Assembly (NCBI GenBank): GCA_947498625.1
Contig: CANMKR010000002.1
Location: 248,001 to 312,000, forward strand
Source: an uncultured Kangiella sp.
GTDB taxonomy: Bacteria > Pseudomonadota > Gammaproteobacteria > Enterobacterales > Kangiellaceae
Length of the DNA stretch: 64,000 nucleotides
Direction of reading: 5' to 3'
Positions 37,081 to 45,393 of the stretch are shown here, in pieces (positions within the stretch are counted from its first letter, which is position 1; every line of letters starts with the position of its first letter). Below the pieces are notes generated by a model. That model ran no database searches. It saw only the letters and a program-made list of their open reading frames with translations, and was not told the DNA's origin. The translations under genes were made by a program, and so were the position numbers.

Positions 37081-37181
37081 CCTATTACTATAGTTGCCGA
37101 ATTATGGAATAATCAGCGACAGTTTACGAAAATTGTTTCCTAACGAAAAATACATTTAAGACAAATTATAGAGGTCCTTTA

Positions 37182-38213
37182 ATGGATGAGAATAAAAAGA
37201 AAGCACTTGGCGCAGCTTTAACTCAAATCGAGCGTCAGTTTGGTAAAGGTTCGATTATGCGTTTGGGTGACAACAGCGCAGCGAAGGGTATTCAAACCAT
37301 TTCAACAGGTTCACTAGGTCTTGATATTGCGTTAGGGATAGGCGGCTTACCGAAAGGTCGTATCGTAGAAATTTATGGTCCTGAATCATCAGGTAAGACA
37401 ACTTTAGCATTGCAAGCAATTGCTGCTTGTCAGGCAGATGGTGGTACGGCTGCCTTTGTTGATGCAGAGCATGCGCTTGATCCGATTTATGCAGAAAAAT
37501 TAGGCGTAAACCTTGATGATTTAATTGTTTCTCAGCCTGATACGGGTGAACAAGCTCTAGAAATTACCGACATGCTAGTACGTTCTGGTGCGGTGGATAT
37601 TTTGGTTATTGACTCGGTGGCTGCATTGACACCTAAAGCTGAAATCGAAGGCGATATGGGCGATTCCCATATGGGCTTACAAGCACGTTTAATGTCGCAA
37701 GCCTTGCGTAAATTAACGGCTAATATCAAGCGTTCAAACACCTTGTGCGTATTCATTAACCAAATTCGTATGAAAATTGGCGTTATGTTCGGGAGCCCAG
37801 AAACCACTACCGGTGGTAATGCACTGAAATTCTATGCCTCAGTTCGTTTAGATATTCGCCGTATTGGTCAAATCAAGCAAGGTGATGAAATTATTGGTAA
37901 TGAAACACGGGTTAAAGTCGTTAAAAACAAAGTGGCACCGCCGTTTAAACAAGCTGAATTCCAAATTCTTTATGGTGAAGGCTCATCGTTAGAAGGTGAA
38001 ATTTTAGATTGGGGTGTTAAGCATGATTTAGTGGATAAATCCGGTGCTTGGTATGCCTACAATGGCAGCAAAATTGGCCAAGGTAAGCAAAACGTTATTA
38101 AATACTTAAAAGAAAACCCTGAAGTTAAAGAAGAAATTGAAACTAAGCTACGAAATATGCTTTTAGTAACGGCTGCGGCGGAAGATGATTCTGAGGAAGA
38201 AGTAGAAGCATAA
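37182..38213 (+). CDS. recA: Recombinase RecA
   Basis: RecA catalyses strand exchange in homologous recombination and activates LexA self-cleavage. The 343-residue protein has Walker [10 protein letters not shown] at 66-74, the Walker B strand [17 protein letters not shown] loop L1 ([20 protein letters not shown]) and loop L2 ([27 protein letters not shown] overlaps it), and an acidic tail [15 protein letters not shown] lies seven bases before the ATG. It leads the recA-recX-alaS-csrA block. The canonical gammaproteobacterial LexA box is not visible upstream, which is notable for this gene. Confidence 0.98.
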   Translation: MDENKKKALGAALTQIERQFGKGSIMRLGDNSAAKGIQTISTGSLGLDIALGIGGLPKGRIVEIYGPESSGKTTLALQAIAACQADGGTAAFVDAEHALDPIYAEKLGVNLDDLIVSQPDTGEQALEITDMLVRSGAVDILVIDSVAALTPKAEIEGDMGDSHMGLQARLMSQALRKLTANIKRSNTLCVFINQIRMKIGVMFGSPETTTGGNALKFYASVRLDIRRIGQIKQGDEIIGNETRVKVVKNKVAPPFKQAEFQILYGEGSSLEGEILDWGVKHDLVDKSGAWYAYNGSKIGQGKQNVIKYLKENPEVKEEIETKLRNMLLVTAAAEDDSEEEVEA

Positions 38214-38244
38214 GTTTCATTAGCTTTGTGAGAGAATTATAAAA

Positions 38245-38388
38245 ATGACGACAGAGAAACAACAAATTGATTCTGAAAGCAAAACCTCTAAGTCAGGCAA
38301 GTTTTTATCAGCTTTTGGTAAGGGGTTCGTCGCTGGCTTTGTGACACTAGGTTTAATTAGCGTGTTGATTTTAATTTTCCGTAATTAG
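38245..38388 (+). CDS. 47-residue single-pass membrane peptide between recA and recX
   Basis: This small open reading frame was found by reading the gap between recA and recX. It encodes 47 residues: a polar N-terminal half (MTTEKQQIDSESKTSKSGKF), a Gly/Phe-rich region (FGKGFVAGF) and a hydrophobic tail (VTLGLISVLILIFRN) that would form one membrane helix. A weak GAGA sequence lies about a dozen bases before the ATG. It begins 31 bases after recA and ends 28 bases before recX, on the same strand, filling the gap neatly. No family is recognised. Being short and AT-rich it could be chance, but the polar-then-hydrophobic pattern is protein-like. Confidence 0.55.
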   Translation: MTTEKQQIDSESKTSKSGKFLSAFGKGFVAGFVTLGLISVLILIFRN

Positions 38389-38416
38389 GCATTAGGCTGA
38401 AATGGCATAATTTTTT

Positions 38417-38884
38417 ATGGCTTTTAAACGACCGCCTAGAGACCATAAACATATAGCGATGGATTTGCTAGCACGCCGGGAACATTCCCGGCGTGAGCTT
38501 ATTAACAAGCTTAAAATTCGTGGTTTTGAAGGTGAAGAGGTAGAAGTCTATCTCGATCGGTTAGCTGAAAATGGACTGCAATCAGATCAACGATTTGCAG
38601 AAAGTTACGTCCGAATGCGCAGTGGTTCTGGTTATGGTCAAAGGCGAATTAGCCAAGAGTTACAGCAAAAGGGCATTGCAGAATCAAAAATTAGTCAAAT
38701 ATATGAAGAGTTAGAGCTTGATTGGTATCAAATTGCTTTAGAAATTTGGCAGAAGAAATATAATCAACTTCCCGGTAATGATTTAAAACTAAAAGCCAAG
38801 CAAAGTCGTTTTTTACAATACCGTGGTTTTGATTTCGATATCATCAATTGGATCTTTAGTCAGAATCGTGAAGATCTATATTAA
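38417..38884 (+). CDS. recX: Regulatory protein RecX
   Basis: RecX binds RecA filaments and limits recombinase activity. The 155-residue, largely helical protein shows the three tandem three-helix repeats of the family: HIAMDLLARREHSRRELINK, LRSRG-like LKIRGFEGEEVEVYLDRLAENGL, then RFAESYVRMRSGSGYGQRRI and QQKGIAESKISQIYEEL. The length equals that of typical gammaproteobacterial RecX. It follows recA with a small membrane peptide gene in between, and precedes alaS by 50 bases. Confidence 0.93.
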   Translation: MAFKRPPRDHKHIAMDLLARREHSRRELINKLKIRGFEGEEVEVYLDRLAENGLQSDQRFAESYVRMRSGSGYGQRRISQELQQKGIAESKISQIYEELELDWYQIALEIWQKKYNQLPGNDLKLKAKQSRFLQYRGFDFDIINWIFSQNREDLY

Positions 38885-38934
38885 TCAATTGTTTATAAGA
38901 ATAACTTAAAGTTAAAAAGGTAGAAGGTGCTAGT

Positions 38935-41586
38935 GTGAGCCAGCAGAATTATATGAGCACGAATCAAATTCGTGATGCATTTTTAAAATACTTTGAAAGC
39001 AACAATCACCAAGTGGTCGATTCAAGTCCTTTGGTTCCCGCCAATGATCCTACTTTGCTTTTTACTAATGCAGGAATGGTGCAGTTCAAAGATTGTTTCT
39101 TAGGTACGGATAAGCGCAGCTACAGCCGCGCAACTAGCTCACAACGCTGTGTGCGTGCTGGTGGTAAACACAATGATCTAGAAAATGTCGGATATACCGC
39201 ACGCCATCATACTTTCTTCGAAATGTTAGGTAACTTTTCCTTTGGCGACTATTTTAAGCAAGATGCCATAAAATACTGTTGGGAATTTTTAACGGATGTT
39301 TTGAAATTACCGAAAGAAAAACTTTGGGTTACTGTTTACGATGAAGATCAAGAAGCCTTTGATATTTGGGTCAATGAAATAGGCTTTCCTGCCGATCGAA
39401 TTAGCAAAATAGGCGATAATAAAGGCGCTCGTTATGCTTCTGATAATTTCTGGGCGATGGGTGATACTGGCCCTTGTGGTCCTTGTTCTGAAGTTTTTTA
39501 TGATCATGGAGAACATATTTGGGGTGGTGTTCCTGGCTCACCAGAAGAAGATGGTGACCGTTTTATAGAAATATGGAATCTGGTATTCATGCAATACAAC
39601 CGTCACAAGGACGGTACTATGGAGCCATTACCTAAACCATCCGTTGATACGGGCATGGGCTTAGAGCGTATTTCTGCCATTATGCAAAACGTTCATAGCA
39701 ACTATGAAATTGATATTTTCCAAAACCTTATCAAAGCGACCGCCGACTTATTAAATGTTAAAGATTTGGATAATAAATCATTGCGAGTCATTGCCGATCA
39801 TATTCGTTCATGTGCCTTTATGGTGGTGGACGGAGTGGTTCCTTCAAATGAAGGCCGAGGCTATGTATTAAGGCGTATCGTACGTCGTGCTATTCGTCAT
39901 GGTCACCAACTGGGAGCTGGAACTGAAGGGCAAAAAGCAGCTTTTTTTGCTGATTTGGTCAAGCCACTAGCTAAAGAAATGGGCTCTGCCTACCCGGAAT
40001 TAAATGACCAATATGATTTTATTGTCAAAGTGTTAGCTAAAGAGGAAGCTGCATTTGCAAAGACTTTAGATCGAGGTATGGCAATTTTAGAAGCTGATAT
40101 AGCTACAATGTCAGGCAAAACCATCGCAGGCGAAACGGTCTTTAAACTTTATGATACTTTCGGTTTCCCCAAAGATCTAACGGCAGATATAGCTCGTGAA
40201 AAAGAGCTAGAGATTGACTGGGATGGCTTTGAAAAAGCAATGGAAAGCCAGCGTGAAAAAGCACGTGCCGCTAGTAATTTTGGAGTTGATTACAATGACA
40301 ATTTGTCGATTGATGAGCAGTCAGAATTTACCGGTTACGAGAATGTCTCGCAAGACTCTGTGGTTTCTAAGCTGTTAAAAGGCGATGAAGAAGTTAGCAA
40401 GGTTGAGTCTGACGATAAAGCGATTGTGGTTTTGAAAAACACGCCTTTTTATGCTGAGTCTGGTGGTCAAGTTGGTGATAAAGGCCTGTTAGTTTCATCA
40501 GAGGCTGAGTTTGTGGTGACTGATACACAAAAGTTGGGTGATGCGATTGCTCATATTGGTTATTTAAAATCAGGTTCTTTAAGCCTTGAGAGCTCTGTAA
40601 CTGCTCATGTTGATGCAAAGCTTCGCCAAGATACCATGCGAAATCATTCGGCCACCCACTTGATGCATGCAGCCTTAAGAGAGCTTTTAGGAACTCATGT
40701 GCAGCAAAAAGGATCGTTAGTTGAGCCCGATAAGTTGCGTTTTGATTTCTCGCACACTGAAGCGGTCACTGAAGCTGAGCTAAATCAAATAGAAGCGCTG
40801 GTGAATCAAAAGATTTATGAGAACCATGCGGTTGATGTTGAAGTTACCGATATGGATTCGGCGAAAGAAAAGGGTGCCATGGCTTTATTTGGCGAGAAAT
40901 ATGGCGATGAAGTGCGCGTATTAAGCATGTCGCCATTTTCGGTAGAGCTTTGTGGCGGTACTCACGTTAGCCATACTGGTGAAATTGGACCATTTAAAAT
41001 CACTTCTGAAGCAGGTATCGCGGCAGGCGTGCGGCGAATCGAAGCAGTAACAGGCGAAGGAGCTGTAGCCTGGATGCAGTCGAGCGAACAAACTCTTAAT
41101 ACTATTGGTGGTCTTTTAAAATCTGAACCATCTAAAGCGGCTGAGAAAGTTTCACAATTGATAGAAAAAGCACGTCAATTGGAAAAAAACATCGAACAAT
41201 TGCAGTCAAAATTGGCTTCTAGTCAAGGAAGTGACCTTGTTTCACAGGCTATTGAGCTCAATGGTGCTAAGATATTAGTTGCAAAGTTAGAAGATGTTGA
41301 AGCTAAGTCATTGCGTGAGATGCAGGATCAGCTTAAGAATAAGCTTGGTTCTTCAGTGGTATTATTGGCTGTTGCTAATGATGGTAAAGTCGGCTTGATT
41401 GCCGGTGTTAGTAAAGACTTAACCGCAAAGGTTAAAGCTGGCGAGTTAGTTAATATGGTGGCACAGCAAGTAGGTGGAAAGGGCGGCGGTCGCCCCGATA
41501 TGGCTCAAGCAGGGGGTAGTGATGAAGCTGCATTGCCATCAGCCTTAGATTCAGTGTTACCTTGGTTGCAAGAAAAATTAGGTTGA
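38935..41586 (+). CDS. alaS: Alanine--tRNA ligase
   Basis: AlaS charges tRNA-Ala. The 883-residue protein (E. coli 876) has the class II catalytic core ([47 protein letters not shown] in overlapping order), the tRNA-recognition domain and an editing domain with zinc ligands in HSATHLMHA and CGGTH. The C-terminal part (C-Ala) includes a coiled segment and the glycine-rich [18 protein letters not shown] 38935 is preceded at good spacing by AGAAGGT and is the chosen start. ATG 38953 aligns better with the E. coli N-terminus but has no ribosome site. Position between recX and csrA is classical. Confidence 0.97.
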   Translation: MSQQNYMSTNQIRDAFLKYFESNNHQVVDSSPLVPANDPTLLFTNAGMVQFKDCFLGTDKRSYSRATSSQRCVRAGGKHNDLENVGYTARHHTFFEMLGNFSFGDYFKQDAIKYCWEFLTDVLKLPKEKLWVTVYDEDQEAFDIWVNEIGFPADRISKIGDNKGARYASDNFWAMGDTGPCGPCSEVFYDHGEHIWGGVPGSPEEDGDRFIEIWNLVFMQYNRHKDGTMEPLPKPSVDTGMGLERISAIMQNVHSNYEIDIFQNLIKATADLLNVKDLDNKSLRVIADHIRSCAFMVVDGVVPSNEGRGYVLRRIVRRAIRHGHQLGAGTEGQKAAFFADLVKPLAKEMGSAYPELNDQYDFIVKVLAKEEAAFAKTLDRGMAILEADIATMSGKTIAGETVFKLYDTFGFPKDLTADIAREKELEIDWDGFEKAMESQREKARAASNFGVDYNDNLSIDEQSEFTGYENVSQDSVVSKLLKGDEEVSKVESDDKAIVVLKNTPFYAESGGQVGDKGLLVSSEAEFVVTDTQKLGDAIAHIGYLKSGSLSLESSVTAHVDAKLRQDTMRNHSATHLMHAALRELLGTHVQQKGSLVEPDKLRFDFSHTEAVTEAELNQIEALVNQKIYENHAVDVEVTDMDSAKEKGAMALFGEKYGDEVRVLSMSPFSVELCGGTHVSHTGEIGPFKITSEAGIAAGVRRIEAVTGEGAVAWMQSSEQTLNTIGGLLKSEPSKAAEKVSQLIEKARQLEKNIEQLQSKLASSQGSDLVSQAIELNGAKILVAKLEDVEAKSLREMQDQLKNKLGSSVVLLAVANDGKVGLIAGVSKDLTAKVKAGELVNMVAQQVGGKGGGRPDMAQAGGSDEAALPSALDSVLPWLQEKLG

Positions 41587-41629
41587 TACACTTTGTTATA
41601 GTCATATACGCATTAAGTTGTTAAAATTA

Positions 41630-41658
41630 TTGACATAGTTAGCGGAGCTAACTTTAGT
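41630..41658 (+). promoter_or_regulatory. csrA promoter with a perfect dyad in the spacer
   Basis: The -35 TTGACA (41630-41635) and -10 TTTAGT (41653-41658) are 17 bases apart. The spacer is nearly all taken by the inverted repeat AGTTAGC-GGA-GCTAACT (41637-41653). The dyad could be an operator, or, in read-through transcript from alaS, a hairpin with GGA in its loop, the form CsrA binds. Confidence 0.55.
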
Positions 41659-41740
41659 AGTAGCTGAAGGTTTTGTAGTAGAAGCTAAAAGCATAAATTT
41701 AAATAGTAGTAGATAGTAGAAAGGTGTTAGGGAGAATATT

Positions 41741-41965
41741 ATGTTAATCCTTACTCGCCGTGTTGGCGAAACTCTTATGATAGGTGATGAAATCACTGTC
41801 ACAGTTCTTGGCGTAAAAGGGAATCAAGTACGCATTGGTATCAATGCGCCGAAAGAAGTCGCGGTTCACCGTGAAGAAATATACATGAGAATTCAGCACG
41901 AAAAGAATGCTCAACAGTATGGCGAGCAACCGGCTTTTGTGCCTAATGACGAATTCAAGTACTAA
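41741..41965 (+). CDS. csrA: Carbon storage regulator CsrA
   Basis: CsrA is a small dimeric RNA-binding protein that blocks or stabilises mRNAs at GGA motifs, often at ribosome sites, and controls metabolism, motility and biofilm. The 74-residue protein is typical: [20 protein letters not shown], then [18 protein letters not shown], with the RNA-contact residues L4, R6 and R44 region conserved. Its own ribosome site is AGGGAG, containing a GGA-like target, so self-control is plausible as in E. coli. The gene has its own promoter candidate after alaS and precedes two tRNA genes, as in many relatives. Confidence 0.97.
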   Translation: MLILTRRVGETLMIGDEITVTVLGVKGNQVRIGINAPKEVAVHREEIYMRIQHEKNAQQYGEQPAFVPNDEFKY

Positions 41966-42021
41966 TCATATTTGATTTCAAATAAGTTCTAAAAAAGTCA
42001 TAAAAAATCGTGATTTAGATA

Positions 42022-42049
42022 TTGCAATATCCACTGAATAGGGTAATAT
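42022..42049 (+). promoter_or_regulatory. Promoter of tRNA-Ser
   Basis: TTGCAA (42022-42027), a 16-base spacer and TAATAT (42044-42049) are followed by the GC-rich discriminator CTCGCTCGCG. This is the arrangement expected for stringently controlled stable RNA genes. Confidence 0.7.
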
Positions 42050-42064
42050 CTCGCTCGCGATTTA

Positions 42065-42155
42065 GGTGAAGTGGCCGAGCGGCTGAAGGCGCTCCCCTGC
42101 TAAGGGAGTATACCCTAATCCGGTATCGAGGGTTCGAATCCCTCCTTCACCGCCA
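42065..42155 (+). tRNA. tRNA-Ser(GCU)
   Basis: The acceptor arms GGTGAAG and CTTCACC pair, followed by G and an encoded CCA. The anticodon arm CTCCC-CTGCTAA-GGGAG gives anticodon GCT, which reads AGC and AGU. A long variable arm (about 18 bases after the anticodon stem) marks a class II tRNA. T-loop GGTTCGAATCC is intact. Downstream of csrA, this position is conserved in many gammaproteobacteria. Confidence 0.97.
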
Positions 42156-42226
42156 TTATCGTAATAGATAGTCGCAATAGGTATTAAACCAGCTTAAAAA
42201 TAGTCAAAAATCTTTCTAAAAGTTGA

Positions 42227-42256
42227 TTGACATCCTTTAAACTGGTGGCATAATAC
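42227..42256 (+). promoter_or_regulatory. Promoter of tRNA-Arg
   Basis: TTGACA (42227-42232) is followed at 16 bases by CATAAT (or at 18 by TAATAC) and then a GC-rich discriminator CCGCCC. This gives tRNA-Arg its own promoter, separate from that of tRNA-Ser. Confidence 0.75.
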
Positions 42257-42266
42257 CGCCCACGAT

Positions 42267-42343
42267 GCGCATGTAGCTCAGCTGGATAGAGTACCTGGCT
42301 ACGAACCAGGCGGTCGGAGGTTCGACTCCTTCCATGCGCGCCA
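42267..42343 (+). tRNA. tRNA-Arg(ACG)
   Basis: Acceptor arms GCGCATG and CATGCGC pair, with G73 and encoded CCA. D-arm AGCTCAGCTGGATAGAGT and T-loop GGTTCGACTCC are canonical. The anticodon arm CCTGG-CTACGAA-CCAGG has anticodon ACG, whose A34 is normally converted to inosine by TadA to read CGU, CGC and CGA. Length is 77 bases. Confidence 0.97.
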
Positions 42344-42351
42344 TATCTGAT

Positions 42352-42387
42352 AAGGCTTTCAAGAAATTGAAAGCCTTTTCTTTTTCT
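42352..42387 (+). terminator. Terminator after tRNA-Arg
   Basis: AAGGCTTTC (42352-42360) pairs perfectly with GAAAGCCTT (42369-42377) around an 8-base loop, followed by a T-rich tract. Confidence 0.85.
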
Positions 42388-42535
42388 AGTTTTCATGAAT
42401 TCCATTTAAAAAGTATTCTTTTGTGATTGTCTGATAGTTTTATCTTGAATTAGCAACAAACTGTAATTGAATGGCATCTTTTTAAATGATAATTTATCCC
42501 TATAAATTAAAATGATAATTCTGAATTAAATTCCT

Positions 42536-43351
42536 ATGCAAGCCAAAATCGCCAAGCTAGTTAATAGCAAGTTTTTTGAGTATTTCATTATTGGAACCAT
42601 TTTAGTCAGCGCCATTTTGATAGGTATGGAGACTATATCGGGACTTACTGAGACTCAAACGTCTTTAATAGAAAGGGCTAATCAGGTCATCCTAGTTATT
42701 TTCGTCATTGAAGCTATTTTAAAAATTTATGCGGTGGCACCGAAGTTTGGGCGTTATTTTGGCGATGGCTGGAATCTTTTTGACTTTTCCATTGTTGTTT
42801 TGTCATTAATACCATTCGCAGGTCAATACGCGATGATAGGGCGCTTATTAAGGCTATTACGTGTTGCTCGTTTGTTATCAGCTTTGCCAGAACTACGCCT
42901 AATTGTAAGCACTTTATTAAAGACCATTCCTTCAATGTTCCATGTAGTGATTTTGATGATGGTTTTATTTTATATTTATGGCGTTGCTGGCTATCACTTC
43001 TTCCACGAAACCAATCCACAGTTCTGGGGCAGCTTAGGAACTTCACTGTTAACCTTGTTTAGAGTCGTGACTTTAGAAGGTTGGACGCAAGTCATGTATT
43101 TGGATTTAGCGAACCACGAATGGGCTTGGGTTTATTATGTAAGCTTTATTGTGGTGGGTACTTTTATCATTGTGAACTTATTTATTGCTCTAGTAATCAA
43201 TAACTTAGACGAGATAAAAGAGCAAAGGCAAGTGCTTGAGCAAACTCAAAAAACAGAAGAAGACATTCTGCATAACATTGTAGTGGTACGACAAAAACTG
43301 CAAGAGCTTGAAAAGGGCTTGGCAAACAGGAATCATCCGAATAATTCCTAG
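42536..43351 (+). CDS. NaChBac-type voltage-gated ion channel
   Basis: This is a six-helix cation channel subunit that would form tetramers in the inner membrane. The 271-residue protein has S1 (about 15-32), S2 (about 50-66), S3 (about 78-95), the S4 voltage sensor GRLLRLLRVARLL with arginines at 103, 106, 109 and 112, S5 (about 133-155), a pore with selectivity filter TLEGWT at 179-184, and S6 (about 198-222). A C-terminal coiled coil (about 226-262) fits a tetramerisation bundle. NaChBac and NavAb have TLESW in the filter; here Ser is replaced by Gly. Ion preference is therefore open: Na+ or Ca2+. It is transcribed alone after the tRNA terminator. Confidence 0.9.
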   Translation: MQAKIAKLVNSKFFEYFIIGTILVSAILIGMETISGLTETQTSLIERANQVILVIFVIEAILKIYAVAPKFGRYFGDGWNLFDFSIVVLSLIPFAGQYAMIGRLLRLLRVARLLSALPELRLIVSTLLKTIPSMFHVVILMMVLFYIYGVAGYHFFHETNPQFWGSLGTSLLTLFRVVTLEGWTQVMYLDLANHEWAWVYYVSFIVVGTFIIVNLFIALVINNLDEIKEQRQVLEQTQKTEEDILHNIVVVRQKLQELEKGLANRNHPNNS

Positions 43352-43484
43352 ATCTTATTTCGCCAAGAAAGGACTCAATTGACCGGCCAGACTGGAATCT
43401 CAGCACAAAATAAAGCATAATTGCGCCACTTTCAAAAAGGCCGTTTTAAACGCCTCTGTGGATGGTTTCCTTGGATTACTCTTT

Positions 43485-43802
43485 ATGGATTATTCGAAGC
43501 TAATAGACTCACTGACCCCTGATATGATTGATCGTTTTTCCGAAGCGGTTGCAACCGGTAAGTGGCCAGATGGGCAGACATTAAGTGCTGAGCAAAAAGA
43601 GTCCTGTATTCAAGCTATTATGCTCTATCGAGCACGATTCTCAGAGCAAAATGACGAGCCTTTTACGATATCTAAAGAGGGTGAGTTGATCACTGGTAAA
43701 AAAATGCGCAGTGAATTTAGTGGTGTTTCTAGCAATGAAAAACGCCGCATGGAATCATCCATTTCAATTAAAACAGATACTTCCGACGATAACGAATCAT
43801 AG
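43485..43802 (+). CDS. YeaC/DUF1315 family protein
   Basis: This small cytoplasmic protein of about 105 residues belongs to the DUF1315 (YeaC) family, function unknown. The family pattern is clear: LTPDMIDRFSEAVATGKWPD, then LSAEQKESCIQAIMLYRAR and EPFTISKEGELITGK. The C-terminal tail (RMESSISIKTDTSDDNES) is polar and probably disordered. ATG 43485 gives the expected N-terminus MDYSKLIDS; an in-frame GTG at 43458 adds nine residues without family similarity. It lies 11 bases before the next gene and is probably co-transcribed with it. Confidence 0.85.
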   Translation: MDYSKLIDSLTPDMIDRFSEAVATGKWPDGQTLSAEQKESCIQAIMLYRARFSEQNDEPFTISKEGELITGKKMRSEFSGVSSNEKRRMESSISIKTDTSDDNES

Positions 43803-43813
43803 ACCGAGTCCGT

Positions 43814-45070
43814 ATGTTAAAAACGATTATTCGCAAAGAGCACAAAAATCAATGGGAAAAAAGAGCGCCGCTAACACCTGAAGCGGTTGAGATGCTAGTC
43901 GCTAAAGGTTTGGAGATAGAGTTAGAGCCCTGTGATATTCGAATTTTTTCGGATGATGAATACCAAGAAGCGGGAGTTAAGTATCCAGCACATCCAGATA
44001 ACGCAGAATTTGTTCTAGGCATCAAGGAACCGCCAGTTGACTCGATTAAGCACAAGCAAGTGCATTTGGCATTCTCGCATACCATTAAAGGCCAAGATTA
44101 CAATATGCCTTTATTGCAAAAGTTTTTGGATGAAGAAGCTACCTTATTTGATTATGAGCCTATTGTAGATCCAGCAACAGGTCAAAGAACCATCGCTTTT
44201 GGTCGCTACGCAGGTATTGCCGGTGCAGTAGATAGTTTCCATATCCTTGGTCAGAAGTTACAACAAAAAGATCTGTCAACGCCTTTATCTAATCTTCAAA
44301 TGACTTATAACTATGGTACGGTTGAACAGTTAAAAGAACATTTAGCGACATATGATTTACAACAAGGTGAGCCAATTCGAGCGTTAGTCGTTGGCACTGG
44401 TAAAGTCGGTAAAGGTTCTATCGAAGTGTGTGAATGGTTGGGCTTGCCAAAAGTTTCTGCAGAAGACTTCTTGGCTGGGGATTTACCTGAAGGCAGTTTC
44501 TACTCTGTGCTTTCTTCACGTCATATTAATAAGCGTATTGATGGCGGCGAATTTGATATGGATGATTTCGTAGAGCAGGGCGTTAAAGCCTACGAGAGTT
44601 CTTTTGATCAAGTGTTAGGCCAATTTAATCTTTTATTGCAAACGCCATACTGGGAAGAAAAATATCCTAAGCATTTAGATAAAGCTCGCATGCTGGCCAA
44701 TAAGCAAAAGTTACCACTAGTGATTGGCGATATTTCTTGCGATATAAACGGTAGTTTAGAGTGCACTACTAAAGCTTCTGATATCGATACTCCAGCCTTT
44801 ACTTATAATATTGATGCTGATCAATCAGAAGATGGTATTTCTTGGGAAGGTATTACGGTAATGTCTATCGATAACTTGCCGTGTGAGTTACCAATTGATG
44901 CTTCCAATGACTTTTCAGAAGCACTAAAAACCTATGCGCCGCAAATTATGGCAATGGATTTAACAAAGTCATTTGATGACTGTGGGTTACCAGATGATTT
45001 AAAAGAAGCCGTGATTACTTACAAAGGCGAACTAACTCCTAAGTATCAATATTTAAAAGAGTTTTTATGA
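43814..45070 (+). CDS. Lysine-ketoglutarate reductase/saccharopine dehydrogenase-family protein
   Basis: This 418-residue cytoplasmic dehydrogenase of the alanine dehydrogenase/saccharopine dehydrogenase group most resembles the lysine-2-oxoglutarate reductase half of eukaryotic AASS. Matching features include RKEHKNQWEKRAPLTPEAV, PCDIRIFSDDEYQEAGV, LGIKEPPVD, FSHTIKGQDYNM and AFGRYAGIAGAVD. A nucleotide-binding segment LVVGTGKVGKG (near residue 197) follows. The reaction would join lysine and 2-oxoglutarate to saccharopine (or the reverse) with NAD(P)H. The partner saccharopine dehydrogenase domain is absent here and not adjacent. Its stop overlaps the next start (ATGA). The exact substrate is inferred from resemblance. 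Confidence 0.8.
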   Translation: MLKTIIRKEHKNQWEKRAPLTPEAVEMLVAKGLEIELEPCDIRIFSDDEYQEAGVKYPAHPDNAEFVLGIKEPPVDSIKHKQVHLAFSHTIKGQDYNMPLLQKFLDEEATLFDYEPIVDPATGQRTIAFGRYAGIAGAVDSFHILGQKLQQKDLSTPLSNLQMTYNYGTVEQLKEHLATYDLQQGEPIRALVVGTGKVGKGSIEVCEWLGLPKVSAEDFLAGDLPEGSFYSVLSSRHINKRIDGGEFDMDDFVEQGVKAYESSFDQVLGQFNLLLQTPYWEEKYPKHLDKARMLANKQKLPLVIGDISCDINGSLECTTKASDIDTPAFTYNIDADQSEDGISWEGITVMSIDNLPCELPIDASNDFSEALKTYAPQIMAMDLTKSFDDCGLPDDLKEAVITYKGELTPKYQYLKEFL

Positions 45071-45393
45071 GAATAATTTTTGTTATCAGTTGCATTTTTC
45101 TAATGTCTTGCCAAGAAACAGAGTATGACACTAGATATATGAGTGATATCCAGAGAAGTTTAGAAAATCTACAAGTATGTGTTAGTACAATTTCAGATTT
45201 TAATAAGATGTATAATGATTCTTTGAAGGGTAAAGGATTTAATATAAATCGTGATGATATAAAAGGAAGTGTTCAAGTATATGATCAAGAATATAAATTG
45301 ATTATAAAATATGAACAAGATACAAAAATCATAAGAAGCATGACATTATCTACAAGTGTTAGAGAGCTTGTAAAATCAAATTGCTACTTTTAA
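45067..45393 (+). CDS. Small predicted lipoprotein of unknown function
   Basis: The product is 108 residues with a short signal and lipobox FLMSC (lipidated Cys15), so it is expected to be a lipoprotein. The mature region is polar, with KGSVQVYDQEYKLIIKYEQDTK suggesting strands, and contains two further cysteines, one in LQVCVSTIS and one close to the end. No family is recognised. The ATG overlaps the stop of the preceding dehydrogenase gene by four bases, so it depends on that transcript. The gene is more AT-rich than its neighbours, which may mean recent arrival or weak constraint. It ends convergently with the SOUL gene, sharing four bases. Confidence 0.65.
   Translation: MRIIFVISCIFLMSCQETEYDTRYMSDIQRSLENLQVCVSTISDFNKMYNDSLKGKGFNINRDDIKGSVQVYDQEYKLIIKYEQDTKIIRSMTLSTSVRELVKSNCYF

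Noticed and set aside
41602-41802. Minus-strand open frame over the csrA leader
   Set aside because: It is antisense to csrA and its promoter, with no recognisable protein features.
42184-42405. Minus-strand open frame across tRNA-Arg
   Set aside because: It is a translated tRNA gene plus terminator; such products are common false annotations.
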